Source: Martelella sp. AD-3
GTDB taxonomy: Bacteria > Pseudomonadota > Alphaproteobacteria > Rhizobiales > Rhizobiaceae
DNA length: 64,000 nt
Assembly (NCBI RefSeq): GCF_001578105.1
Contig: NZ_CP014275.1
Span: 372,001-436,000, forward strand
Direction: 5' to 3'
Shown here: positions 9,544 to 18,411 of the stretch, one piece after another
Layout of the letters: every line of letters begins with the position of its first letter
Numbering within the stretch: position 1 is the stretch's first letter
Notes under the pieces: generated by a model
The model's input: the letters and a program-made list of their open reading frames with translations, nothing else
The model's database searches: none
What the model was told of the DNA's origin: nothing
Program-made: the position numbers and the translations under genes

Positions 9544-11991
9544 ATGGCCCAGAAACTCGTCATCATCGGAAACGGCATGGCCCCCGGCCGCATGCTCGAA
9601 GAGCTGTTCGAGCGCGCCCCCGGCCTCTATGACGTCACCATCTTCAACGCCGAACCCCGGGTGAATTACGACCGCATCATGCTGTCGCCGGTGCTTTCCG
9701 GCGAAAAGACCTATGAAGACATCATCATCCATGGCGATGACTGGTATGAAGCCCGGGGCGTGACGCTGCATCGCGGCGCGAAGGTGTCGAAGATCGACCG
9801 TGAGGCGAGGACCGTGACTGCCGAAAACGGCGTGACGGCCTCCTATGACCGGCTGGTGATCGCCACCGGCTCCGCGCCCTTCATCATCCCGGTGCCCGGC
9901 CACGATCTGCCGGGCGTGCTGGCCTATCGCGATCTCGATGACGTGGACCGCATGCTGAAGATTGCCGAGGGCCAGGGCCATGCGGTGGTCATCGGCGGCG
10001 GGCTTCTGGGCCTTGAAGCGGCCTACGGGCTGAAGCAGCGCGGCATGAGCGTCACAGTGCTGCACCTCATGGATACGATCATGGAACGGCAGCTCGATCC
10101 GGCAGCCGCCTATCTTCTGGAAAAGGCGCTGGACGAGCGCGGCATCGAGATCATTACCAAGGCCAATACCAAGCAGATTCTCGGGAGTGGCAAAGTTGAA
10201 GGCGTTGAGCTGGAAGACGGCCGCATCATTTCCGCCGACATGGTGGTGATGGCGGTCGGCATCCGTCCGGCGGCGGGGCTCGCCAAGGATGCGGGGCTCG
10301 AAACAAATCGCGGCATCGTCGTCGATGACGGCATGGCGACCTCCGATCCCGCCATCTTCGCGCTCGGCGAATGCGCCGAACATCGCGGTACCTGCTACGG
10401 CCTCGTCGCACCGCTTTATGAGAGCGCCGGCGTGCTGGCGGATCGGCTTGCCGGTGGCTCGGCCGAATACAAGGGCTCGCATGTCAACACCAAGCTGAAG
10501 GTCACCGGCATCAAGTTGTTTTCGGCCGGCGATTTCGCTGAGGGGCCGGACCGCGAGGAGGTGGTGCTGCGCGATGCCACGCGCGGCGTCTACAAGCGCG
10601 TCATCCTGCAGGATAACCGCGTGATCGGTGCGGTGCTTTACGGCGACACCGCCGACGGCGCCTGGTATTTCGACATGCTGAAGCGCGGAACCGATGTGTC
10701 GGAGATGCGCGAAACGCTGATCTACGGTCAGGCCTATCAGGGCGGCGGCACGGCAGATCCCGCAGCAGCGGTGGCAGCCCTTCCGGATGACGCGGAAATC
10801 TGCGGCTGCAACGGCATCTGCAAGGGCAAGATCGTCAGCGCAATCAAGGACAAGGGCCTGCCCTCGCTTGACGATGTCCGCGCCCATACCAAGGCCTCGG
10901 CGTCGTGCGGCACCTGCACCGGGCTCGTCGAACAGCTGATGGCGCTGACGCTGGGCGATGCCTATAACCCCGCCGCCGTCCAGCCCGTCTGCGGCTGCAC
11001 CGATCTCGGCCATGACGACGTCCGCCGCCTGATCCGCGCCAAGGGGCTGAAGACCATTCCCGCCGTGATGCAGGAGCTCGAATGGAAGACCTCCTGCGGC
11101 TGCGCCAAATGCCGCCCGGCGCTCAACTATTACCTCGTCTGCGACTGGCCCGGCGAATATGCCGACGACTATCAGTCGCGCTTCATCAACGAGCGCGTCC
11201 ACGCCAATATCCAGAAGGACGGCACCTATTCGGTGGTGCCGCGCATGTGGGGCGGGGTGACATCATCGAAGGAGCTGCGCGCGATCGCCGATGTCGTCGA
11301 CAAATACGAGATCCCGACCGTCAAATGCACCGGCGGCCAGCGCATCGACATGCTGGGCGTGAAAAAGGAAGACCTGCCGGCGGTCTGGGCCGATCTCGGC
11401 AAGGCGGGCTTCGTCTCCGGCCAGGCCTATGCCAAGGGCCTGCGCACGGTGAAGACCTGCGTCGGCAGCGATTGGTGCCGGTTCGGCACGCAGGATTCCA
11501 CCGGTCTGGGCGTCCGGCTCGAAAAATTCATGTGGGGCTCGTGGACGCCGGCCAAGCTGAAGCTCGCCGTTTCGGGGTGTCCGCGCAACTGCGCCGAGGC
11601 GACCTGCAAGGATATCGGCGTGATCTGCGTCGATAGCGGCTTCGAAATCCATTTCGCCGGTGCCGCCGGACTGGAAATTCGCGGCACGGAAGTGCTCGGC
11701 ATGGTCAAGACCGAGGACGAGGCGCTGGAGCATATCGTGGCGCTCACCCAGATGTATCGCGAGCAGGCCCGCTATCTGGAACGCATCTACAAATGGGCAA
11801 AACGCATCGGTTATGACGAGGTCCGCGCGCAGATCATGGACGATGCGGACAAGCGCAAGGCCTATTTCGACCGCTTCGTCGAAAGCCAGAAATACGCGCA
11901 GGTCGACCCGTGGTCGGAACGCGTCTCCGGCAAGGACAAGCACGAGTTCAAGCCGATGGCCGTGGTCGGGCAGACCGAGCCGGCGGAGTGA
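9544..11991 (+). CDS. nirB: NAD(P)H nitrite reductase, large subunit
   Basis: Siroheme-dependent reduction of nitrite to ammonium. The 815-residue chain follows NirB order: FAD/NAD(P)H reductase (KLVIIGNGMAPG, ATGSAPFIIPVPG, VVIGGGLLGLEAAYGLK), BFD-like [2Fe-2S] domain (CGCNGICKGK and CGTCTG, about 418-465) with a second Cys-rich segment near 480-530, then the sulfite/nitrite reductase half-domain with Fe-S/siroheme cysteines (TCVGSDWCRFG, SGCPRNCAEATCKD near 675-695). It starts 5 bp after nrtC, and nirD and cysG (siroheme supply) follow. Confidence 0.96.
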   Translation: MAQKLVIIGNGMAPGRMLEELFERAPGLYDVTIFNAEPRVNYDRIMLSPVLSGEKTYEDIIIHGDDWYEARGVTLHRGAKVSKIDREARTVTAENGVTASYDRLVIATGSAPFIIPVPGHDLPGVLAYRDLDDVDRMLKIAEGQGHAVVIGGGLLGLEAAYGLKQRGMSVTVLHLMDTIMERQLDPAAAYLLEKALDERGIEIITKANTKQILGSGKVEGVELEDGRIISADMVVMAVGIRPAAGLAKDAGLETNRGIVVDDGMATSDPAIFALGECAEHRGTCYGLVAPLYESAGVLADRLAGGSAEYKGSHVNTKLKVTGIKLFSAGDFAEGPDREEVVLRDATRGVYKRVILQDNRVIGAVLYGDTADGAWYFDMLKRGTDVSEMRETLIYGQAYQGGGTADPAAAVAALPDDAEICGCNGICKGKIVSAIKDKGLPSLDDVRAHTKASASCGTCTGLVEQLMALTLGDAYNPAAVQPVCGCTDLGHDDVRRLIRAKGLKTIPAVMQELEWKTSCGCAKCRPALNYYLVCDWPGEYADDYQSRFINERVHANIQKDGTYSVVPRMWGGVTSSKELRAIADVVDKYEIPTVKCTGGQRIDMLGVKKEDLPAVWADLGKAGFVSGQAYAKGLRTVKTCVGSDWCRFGTQDSTGLGVRLEKFMWGSWTPAKLKLAVSGCPRNCAEATCKDIGVICVDSGFEIHFAGAAGLEIRGTEVLGMVKTEDEALEHIVALTQMYREQARYLERIYKWAKRIGYDEVRAQIMDDADKRKAYFDRFVESQKYAQVDPWSERVSGKDKHEFKPMAVVGQTEPAE

Positions 11992-12001
11992 GGAGCGTCT
12001 T

Positions 12002-12337
12002 ATGAGCAACGAATTCATTGCCATTGGTCATATCGATGACATTCCAAGACGCGGCGCGCGCTGCGTGAACACCGCTTTCGGTCGCATCGCCGTCTTCCGC
12101 ACGGCCGAAAACGAGGTCTTCGCCATCGACGACCGCTGCCCGCACAAGGCAGGGCCGCTGTCCGAAGGCATTGTGCATGGCAGGGCCGTGACCTGCCCGC
12201 TCCACAATATGGTGATCTCGCTGGAAAGCGGTTCGGCGCTCGGAGCGGACGAGGGCGAGGTGCAGACCTATCCGGTGCAGGTCGAAGACGGCCGGCTGTT
12301 CATTGCGCTCTCCGCACTGCCGATGGCGGCGGAATAG
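12002..12337 (+). CDS. nirD: Nitrite reductase small subunit, Rieske type
   Basis: The 111-residue NirD partner of NirB. It has a Rieske-like fold with CPHKAGPLS near residue 46 and CPLHNMV near 64. Both Cys-x-His and Cys-x2-His ligand pairs are present, so it may bind a [2Fe-2S] cluster; in some NirD proteins (E. coli, from memory) these ligands are lost. ATG at 12002 follows the nirB stop by 10 bp with GAGGAGCG upstream. Confidence 0.94.
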   Translation: MSNEFIAIGHIDDIPRRGARCVNTAFGRIAVFRTAENEVFAIDDRCPHKAGPLSEGIVHGRAVTCPLHNMVISLESGSALGADEGEVQTYPVQVEDGRLFIALSALPMAAE

Positions 12338-12349
12338 GGGAGGCGGATC

Positions 12350-13879
12350 ATGGCCACCGGACGCACAAAAACACCCGCCCGCATGGAGGACCTTGCCGTC
12401 CTGCCGCTGTTCTTCCGTCTGAAGGGCAAGGCGGTTCTGGTCGCCGGCGGCAGTGATGCCGCCGCCTGGAAGGCGGAGTTGATGGCCGCCACGGGTGCCG
12501 ATGTGACGGTCTTTCTGGGACGCGAGGCTGCCGACGAGGCGCTGCTTGCACTTGAAGCCGACGGCCGGGTGCACGTTTCCGGGGCGGACTGGTCGGCTGC
12601 CGACTGGACGGCGTTTGAACTGGCGCTCGGAGACTGTGTGGATGAGGAGGAAGCGCAGGCCTTCCGCGCGCGGGCGAAGGCGGAAGGCGTGCCGGTCAAC
12701 GTCATCGACAAACCGGATTATTGCGACTTCCAGTTCGGCTCGATCGTCAACCGCTCGCCAGTGGTCGTCGGCATTTCCACCGACGGCGCGGCTCCCATTC
12801 TCGGCCAGGCGATCCGGCGGCGCATTGAAACGCTGCTGCCCAAGTCTCTGAAAGGCTGGGCCGGGCTTGCGGCCGGTTTGCGTGACGGGGTGAATGCCAG
12901 ACTGAAGCCGGGCGGCGCGCGCCGGGCCTTCTGGGAGCATTTCGTCGATCTGAGTTTTTCTGGTACCTCCGGCCCTGATGATGGTGCAGCGGACAGGCTT
13001 CTGTCGCGGGCAACACGGATTGCCGCATCGCCGCAGACGGGCAGCGTCACGCTTGTCGGCGCCGGGCCGGGCGATCCGGAGCTGCTGACGCTGAAGGCCA
13101 TGCGGGCGCTGCAAGCGGCCGATGTCATCCTGTTCGACGACCTGATCTCGCCGGAAATCCTTGAGCTGGCGCGGCGCGAGGCCAAGCGCATGCTGGTCGG
13201 CAAACGCGGCGGGCGGACAAGCTGCCGGCAGGAGGATATCAACCGGATGATGCTTGATCTGGCGCGCGCGGGAAAGCGCGTCGTGCGCCTGAAATCGGGC
13301 GATCCTTCGGTGTTCGGACGGTCCGGCGAGGAAATCACAGCCCTTCGCGAAGCGGGCATCCCGGTCTCCGTGATCCCCGGCATTACCGCTGCAAGCGCGC
13401 TCGCCGCCGGCGCCACCACTTCGCTCACCCATCGCGACTGCGCCCAGTCGGTCCGCTTCGTCACCGGGCACTCGAAAAAGGGCGCGCTACCGGAGGATAT
13501 CGACTGGCGCGCCATCGCCGACCCGACGACGACAACGATGTTCTACATGGGCGGCCGCACCGCTGGCGAAATCAGCGCACGGCTGATCGCCGAAGGCCTG
13601 CCTCCGGAAACCCCGGTCCTGATCGCCGCCAATATCAGCCGACCGGATGAGCAACGCTGGCACGGCTCGCTTGCGGGGCTGGGCGAGGGCATGGCTGAAA
13701 TCGGCCATGACAACCCCGTCCTGTTCGGCGTCGGCCGGGTTTTTGCCCGGAATGAGGCCTTGCGGGAGGCGTCAAAGGATGCGCCGGTTTCGTTCTCTGC
13801 CGGCGGCGCACGGCCCTTGGCGCCCACCATGTCGTCGTATTTGTCGGACGGCACGTTGGCAATGTGCAGGAGCGCCTGA
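12350..13879 (+). CDS. cysG: Siroheme synthase CysG, with an abnormal C-terminal tail
   Basis: Makes siroheme for NirB from uroporphyrinogen III. Of 509 residues, about 20-230 form the precorrin-2 dehydrogenase/ferrochelatase part (LFFRLKGKAVLVAGGSDAA) and about 235-475 the SAM-dependent methyltransferase (LVGAGPGDPELLTLKAMRAL, GKRGGRTSCRQEDINRMM, VVRLKSGDPSVFGR). Normal homology ends near VLFGVGRVFARNEALRE. The last 25 or so residues (from about ARPLAPTM) are read antisense through sulfatase remnants at 13.8 kb, so the original 3' end seems lost. GGGGAGGCGG precedes the ATG, and nirD lies 12 bp upstream. Confidence 0.93.
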   Translation: MATGRTKTPARMEDLAVLPLFFRLKGKAVLVAGGSDAAAWKAELMAATGADVTVFLGREAADEALLALEADGRVHVSGADWSAADWTAFELALGDCVDEEEAQAFRARAKAEGVPVNVIDKPDYCDFQFGSIVNRSPVVVGISTDGAAPILGQAIRRRIETLLPKSLKGWAGLAAGLRDGVNARLKPGGARRAFWEHFVDLSFSGTSGPDDGAADRLLSRATRIAASPQTGSVTLVGAGPGDPELLTLKAMRALQAADVILFDDLISPEILELARREAKRMLVGKRGGRTSCRQEDINRMMLDLARAGKRVVRLKSGDPSVFGRSGEEITALREAGIPVSVIPGITAASALAAGATTSLTHRDCAQSVRFVTGHSKKGALPEDIDWRAIADPTTTTMFYMGGRTAGEISARLIAEGLPPETPVLIAANISRPDEQRWHGSLAGLGEGMAEIGHDNPVLFGVGRVFARNEALREASKDAPVSFSAGGARPLAPTMSSYLSDGTLAMCRSA

Positions 13880-14100
13880 TTTCACCAGTCGAAGAAGGGC
13901 TCCGGTCGAGATCGTAGAGATAGCCCCGGAATTCCTCGAAGCCGTGGGCAAGAATTCGGCGGTGTAGCCGAATTCGCGCAGGAATACTGAATGTAGCCGA
14001 CAGCGTCTGCCATGATGAACATGATGTCGGGCTGTCCGGACGGCGCGCCAGCACTGTCCTGGACCAGGGCGCTCATTCCTGTCAAGGCCGATGCGCAAAG
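13802..14100 (-). pseudogene. Arylsulfatase remnant, broken by deletions and frame changes
   Basis: On the minus strand the pieces of an arylsulfatase appear in order but in different frames. They are an alanine-rich leader-like stretch, GQPDIMFIMADAVGY (sulfatase start, normally xPNILxIMADDxG), LREFGYT, then after a missing block EFLPTAHGFEEFRGYLYDLDR (here AEFLPTA in one frame and HGFEEFRGYLYDLDR in the next), PFFDW and SDKYDDMVGAKG. The catalytic Cys/Ser-x-Pro-x-Arg region is absent. No single frame stays open. The remnant overlaps the 3' end of cysG. The identification rests on recognising these motifs by eye. Confidence 0.6.
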
Positions 14101-14546
14101 GGGCTGTTCGCCGTTTGAATTCGGGGCAGGCGTGGGTGAAGCCGGTCGTCTGTGAGAGAGGGCCGCAATTTCGGGCAGCAGCGAAGATGTCGGCATCCGC
14201 GGTCCATGGGGACGAGCGCGGCGGCATTCGTGTCTTCCTTTCGCGGCCTTTCCGCGGGCCTGCCCTTTTCGTCGGACGCAAAAGCGGATAGGGCTCGGGA
14301 AAGGCTAGATCATCGGGCGGTTAATCTGAACCGCCCGATGATCCATCTCTTTGTTAAGGCGCATCGGGTTATCGAAAAACCGGTAACCACTTTTTCGCCC
14401 GATGCTCTAGCGCGCCCATGAAAAGGGGAGACCGGCTTTCCGTCCGGACGCGCGGAAAAACGAAGGGTGAGAGCGTGTTCGCTATTCAAGGGAACACGGA
14501 CATGCTCCAAGGCCCGGCAATAACCGACTGGTCAGGATGATGCGCG
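14101..14546. other. Intergenic region with three hairpin-forming repeats, no gene seen
   Basis: No convincing gene lies here. A perfect 15-bp stem with a 6-base loop is at 14309-14323/14330-14344. A second imperfect palindrome is at 14362-14406, with arms GCATCGGG/CCCGATGC and inner CGAAAAA/TTTTTCG. A third 7-bp stem (CGTGTTC/GAACACG) is at 14474-14498. The second element resembles a repeat that I recall seeing often between genes of Rhizobiales. The first could end transcription from the cysG side, but no U-run follows. Confidence 0.55.
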
Positions 14547-15842
14547 ATGATGCCGAAACAATATATCATTCCCGGAATGATGATCCGGGATATGCTGGTT
14601 CCGGTGCCGGTCGACTGGACGAAATCCGATGGCGCGTTCATCCAGATTTTCGTGCGCGAGATTGTCGATCCGGTGAAACGGCGTGACGACCTGCCGACGC
14701 TTGCCTTTCTGCAGGGCGGGCCCGGCGGCAAATCGCCACGGCCCATCGGCGGCGGTCCGTCCTGGCTTGCCGAGGCGTTGAAGACCCATCGCGTGATCCT
14801 GATGGACCAGCGCGGCACGGGCCGCAGCAGCCGCATTGAGGCGGAAACCATGTCGCGTTTCGAGAATGGCGAGGCGGCGGCCGACTATCTGATGCATTTT
14901 CGCGCCGACAGCATCGTTGCCGACTGCGAACATGTACGCAAGAACCTGATGGGCGATCGCAAGTGGGAGACGCTCGGTCAGAGCTTCGGCGGCTTCATCA
15001 CGCTCACCTATCTCTCTCAGGCCCCCGAAGGGCTCGCCGCCTGCTACGTGACCGGGGGCCTGTCCGGCCTTTCGGCCTCCGCGGACGAGGTCTATCGCCG
15101 CACCTATCCGCGCGTGGCCGTCAAGAACCGGCAGTATCACAAGCGCTATCCGCATGATGCGGGTCTGTTCTCGCGCATTGCCGATCATGTTGCGGAAAAT
15201 GATGTCCGCCTGCCCGATGGCGACCGGCTCACCGTGCGCCGGCTGCAGACGCTGGGGATCGCATTCGGAGGCGGGGCCGGCTTCGAAAGCGTCCACTGGC
15301 TGATGGACGAGGCCTTTGCCGATCCGGATGAAACGCGCCTTTCCGACAGCTTCCTCTTTTCCGTCATGGCGGCGACCGGCTTTGATGCCAATCCGCTCTA
15401 CGCCCTGCTGCAGGAGAGCATTTACGGGCAGGGAAGCGCGCCGACGAACTGGGCGGCCGAGCGCATCCGCGCCGAGTTTCCGCGCTTTCATCCCGATCAG
15501 CGGCCGCTGATGATGACCGGCGAGATGGTTTATCCTTGGATGTTCGAGGAGATACGGTCCCTGCGCCCGTTCCGGGACGCGGCCGAGGCGCTTGCAGCGC
15601 ATTCCGGCTACCCGCCGCTTTACGATGCGACGCGGCTTTTTGCCAATGATATTCCCGTTGCCGCCGCCGTCTATCACGACGACATGTATGTGGATGCCGG
15701 GCTGTCACTGGAAACGGCTGGGAGGCTCGGCAATTGCCAGGCCTGGGTCACCAATGAATACGAGCATGACGGGTTGCGCCAGAGCCCGGATGTCTTCCGT
15801 CGCCTGCGCACCCTCGTGCAGGAGCGCGGCGGCCCGCTCTGA
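14547..15842 (+). CDS. Alpha/beta hydrolase, proline iminopeptidase-like (peptidase S33)
   Basis: A 431-residue cytoplasmic protein with the S33 pattern: oxyanion segment LQGGPGGKSP (family HGGPG), MDQRGTGRSS, nucleophile elbow GQSFGG near residue 150, and a late EYEHDGLRQSP that can supply the catalytic histidine. S33 enzymes release N-terminal proline or hydrolyse related amides and esters. The length is typical of the longer proteobacterial S33 group. It is flanked by long intergenic gaps, so it is probably transcribed alone. Two in-frame ATGs (14547, 14550) are possible. Confidence 0.85.
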   Translation: MMPKQYIIPGMMIRDMLVPVPVDWTKSDGAFIQIFVREIVDPVKRRDDLPTLAFLQGGPGGKSPRPIGGGPSWLAEALKTHRVILMDQRGTGRSSRIEAETMSRFENGEAAADYLMHFRADSIVADCEHVRKNLMGDRKWETLGQSFGGFITLTYLSQAPEGLAACYVTGGLSGLSASADEVYRRTYPRVAVKNRQYHKRYPHDAGLFSRIADHVAENDVRLPDGDRLTVRRLQTLGIAFGGGAGFESVHWLMDEAFADPDETRLSDSFLFSVMAATGFDANPLYALLQESIYGQGSAPTNWAAERIRAEFPRFHPDQRPLMMTGEMVYPWMFEEIRSLRPFRDAAEALAAHSGYPPLYDATRLFANDIPVAAAVYHDDMYVDAGLSLETAGRLGNCQAWVTNEYEHDGLRQSPDVFRRLRTLVQERGGPL

Positions 15843-15896
15843 GCGTCCTTCCCCGGACCAAAAATCGGAACGAAGCTCTCGGAGTGGCTGATAAAT

Positions 15897-15958
15897 CTCC
15901 CGGATTGCTGTCCGGGAGTGTCAGACATGTCTGCGAACGTCTGTCAGCTATGCGTCAA
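15897..15958. promoter_or_regulatory. Hairpin, 12-bp palindrome and weak Pho-box-like repeat
   Basis: CTCCCGGA-ttgctg-TCCGGGAG (15897-15918) is an 8-bp hairpin about 55 bp after the hydrolase stop and may act as its terminator, although no U-run follows. CAGACATGTCTG (15922-15933) is a perfect palindrome. CTGTCAG-CTAT-GCGTCAA (15941-15958) has the 7-4-7 layout of a PhoB box (CTGTCAT repeats), with 6 and 4 matches of 7. PhoB control would suit a ugp operon starting 230 bp downstream, but the match is weak. The rest of 15843-16187 shows nothing I can name. Confidence 0.3.
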
Positions 15959-16187
15959 GGTCCTAAATTTGTCCCGAGCACGACGAATGTGGGTGACGCG
16001 AGCTTTGTCATCCGTCCGTGAGCGAAGCCGCGCGGTTTTTGTGCAATTCTTCCGCGCGCGTGCATCGCCGCGCCGGTTCGCGCGTGTAAAGAATTCTTCA
16101 TCATCCGTTTAACGAAATGTCGCTTTGCGCGCGTAATTGCAAGTGGCCGTCACTTTGCAATTCTCGTTGCGAAAAAGGATTTTTCGA

Positions 16188-17444
16188 ATGATGAAACTCT
16201 CCGCCTATCTTCTGGCCGGCTCCGTCGCGCTTTCCGCGTCTGCCGCCTTCGCCGATACCACTGTCGAATTCTGGCACAGCTTCTCCGACACCAGCGCCAA
16301 TGGCGAAGCTCTTGCAGAAATCATCGACAATTTCGAAGCCGCCAATCCCGGCATCACCATCGACGCCCAGTTTATCGGCAATTACAACGACATCGTTGCC
16401 AAGCTGCAGGCCGCAATCCCGGCGCGCCGCGCGCCCGACGCGGTGATCATGGAAGTCACCCGTTACGGTCTCTTCGCCGACCGCGGCGTGCTCGATGATC
16501 TCTCCGACCGCCTCGCCAATGATCCGCTCGCCGACAATCTGTTCGATTTTGCCCGCGAGGTCGGCGTTTATGAGGGCAAGAATTATATCGTGCCCTTCAA
16601 CTCCTCGACGCCGGTTCTCTATCTCAACAAGGCCGTCTTCGATGCCGCCGGCTTTGAGGAAGAGCCGAAGCTTGAAACCTATGACGATATCCTGGCTGCC
16701 GCGCAGCAGATCACCGATACCCTGGGTGATGAAGGTATCATGGGTATGACGGCGCCGGGCCAGTTCGCCCGCTGGGGCCTGATCATGTCGAATGACAGCG
16801 ACCTGATCGACTCGAAGACCGGCGAAATTCTGATCGATGCGCCGAACACGGTCGAGGCCTATGAATGGATGGCCTCGCTCGTCGATGAATACAAGGTTGC
16901 CTCGCCGGATGGCGTGACTGACGAGAGCAGGGACAAGCAGTTCTTCCTTTCCGGCAATGCCGGCATGATGATGAACTCGACCGGCAATTACGGCGATGCG
17001 AAGGAAGCGCTCGGCGACGACCTTCTGGTCCGCCCGATGCCTTGCAACAAGACCTGCGCGGTGCCGATCGGCGGCGCCGGCATCGGCATCTTGTCTACGT
17101 CCGAGCCGGAGGTAAAAGACGCGGCCTACAAGTTCATCTCGTTTGCCGCCTCGCCGGAATCGAACGCGATCTGGTTTGCCGGAACCGGCTACATGCCGAT
17201 CAACCGCCATACGGCGGAACAGCCGCGCGCTGCCGAAGCGCTTGCCAACGCGGAAGGCATCGATGTCGCCATCAACCAGCTCGACTTTGCCCGTGGCCGT
17301 CCGCGCCCGGTCGTCGTCACCTGGATGCGCGCCAACGAATATGACGTCTGGCAGTCGATCGCCCTTGGCCAGCAGAGCGCCGAGGAAGCCCTCAGCGACT
17401 TCGCCGAGCGCACCAGGCAGGAAGCCCAGCGTCTTTCCAACTGA
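16188..17444 (+). CDS. ugpB: Glycerol-3-phosphate-type ABC transporter substrate-binding protein
   Basis: A periplasmic binding protein of 418 residues, MalE/UgpB group. The signal peptide ends near ASAAFA-DTTVEFWHS, and EFWHSFSD, the start of mature UgpB-like proteins, follows directly. The core includes PDAVIMEVTRYGLFADRG and VPFNSSTPVLYLNKAVFD. The start at 16188 is chosen because AAAAAGGA sits 8 bp upstream; a longer frame lacks a signal peptide at its start. The operon continues with two permeases, a phosphodiesterase and an ATPase, which suggests glycerol-3-phosphate or glycerophosphodiester uptake. The exact substrate is inferred from neighbours. Confidence 0.85.
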   Translation: MMKLSAYLLAGSVALSASAAFADTTVEFWHSFSDTSANGEALAEIIDNFEAANPGITIDAQFIGNYNDIVAKLQAAIPARRAPDAVIMEVTRYGLFADRGVLDDLSDRLANDPLADNLFDFAREVGVYEGKNYIVPFNSSTPVLYLNKAVFDAAGFEEEPKLETYDDILAAAQQITDTLGDEGIMGMTAPGQFARWGLIMSNDSDLIDSKTGEILIDAPNTVEAYEWMASLVDEYKVASPDGVTDESRDKQFFLSGNAGMMMNSTGNYGDAKEALGDDLLVRPMPCNKTCAVPIGGAGIGILSTSEPEVKDAAYKFISFAASPESNAIWFAGTGYMPINRHTAEQPRAAEALANAEGIDVAINQLDFARGRPRPVVVTWMRANEYDVWQSIALGQQSAEEALSDFAERTRQEAQRLSN

Positions 17445-17464
17445 TTGACGCGCCGAGACATACC

Positions 17465-17492
17465 GCCCGCGCAACGCTTTCGCTGCGCGGGC
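17465..17492 (+). terminator. Hairpin after the binding-protein gene
   Basis: GCCCGCGCA and TGCGCGGGC form a perfect 9-bp stem with a 10-base loop, 20 bp after the ugpB stop and 49 bp before ugpA. There is no U-run. Such hairpins often protect the binding-protein mRNA or cause partial termination, so that the binding protein is made in excess. Confidence 0.5.
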
Positions 17493-17541
17493 ATCTTCCA
17501 ATGACAAGCGCAATGTCTGCGCCTGTGCGAAAGTCCGCCCC

Positions 17542-18411
17542 ATGCCGCGCAAGCTGACGCCCTATCTCTTCGTGCTGCCGCTGATCTCCTTCATCGCGGT
17601 GTTCACCTATATCCCGATCGTCACCAGTATCGATCTGAGCTTCCGGCAATGGGACTTCATGACCGCCGACAAGCCGTTTGTCGGGCTGGAGAATTACCGG
17701 ATCCTGTTCAATTCGCGCGAGTTCTGGAATTCGGTGCGGGTCACGGTGATCTTTGCCCTCGTCTCCGTGCCGATCCGGCTGGCGCTGGCGCTTCTGATCG
17801 CAAGCGCGCTCACGCGCGAGACCTTTTCGCGACGCATCCTGCGCGGCGCGCTGTTCCTGCCCTCGGTCACGTCAACAGTCTCGATTGCGGTCGTCTTTTC
17901 CTGGGTCTTCTCCACCGATTACGGCATGGCGAACGGCCTGCTCTCGTTCTTCGGCGTCGAGAAAATCCGCTGGATGCAGCGGCCGGACCTGGCGCTTGGC
18001 GTGCTGATCTTCATCAACACCTGGAAACAGCTCGGCTATGACATCGTCATCTATATCGCCGGCCTGCAGGCCATTCCGCAGGAACTTTATGATGCCGCCG
18101 CCGTCGATGGCGGCAAGCGCCGTCATGTCTTCCGTCGCGTGACGATACCGCTTGTGATGCCGACGACCTATTTCCTGCTGGTGATCTCGGTGATCGAGGC
18201 TTTTCAGGTCTTCACCCTCGTCTCGGTGATGACCGAGGGCGGACCGGCGGGCGCGACCGATCTTCTGGTGAACCTGCTTTACCGGATCGGCTTCACCTTC
18301 TTCGACATCGGCCAGGGCTCGGCGCTCGCGGTGCTGCTCTTCATCCTTCTCATCGCGCTTGCGGTCATCAAGTCGCGCATTCTCGGCCGGAAGGTGCACT
18401 ATGAAGCCTGA
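17542..18411 (+). CDS. ugpA: Ugp-type ABC permease, first subunit
   Basis: A 289-residue inner-membrane permease of the MalF/UgpA group with about six helices, the first at 8-30 (LTPYLFVLPLISFIAVFTYIPIV). The EAA loop is PQELYDAAAVDGGKRRHVFRRVTIP near residues 175-200, the site that contacts the ATPase. It ends 11 bp inside the next permease gene, so the two are translationally coupled. Confidence 0.88.
   Translation: MPRKLTPYLFVLPLISFIAVFTYIPIVTSIDLSFRQWDFMTADKPFVGLENYRILFNSREFWNSVRVTVIFALVSVPIRLALALLIASALTRETFSRRILRGALFLPSVTSTVSIAVVFSWVFSTDYGMANGLLSFFGVEKIRWMQRPDLALGVLIFINTWKQLGYDIVIYIAGLQAIPQELYDAAAVDGGKRRHVFRRVTIPLVMPTTYFLLVISVIEAFQVFTLVSVMTEGGPAGATDLLVNLLYRIGFTFFDIGQGSALAVLLFILLIALAVIKSRILGRKVHYEA

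Noticed and set aside
13882-14281. Small minus-strand frames as intact genes
   Set aside because: They are separate pieces of the same sulfatase remnant in different frames; none forms a complete domain.
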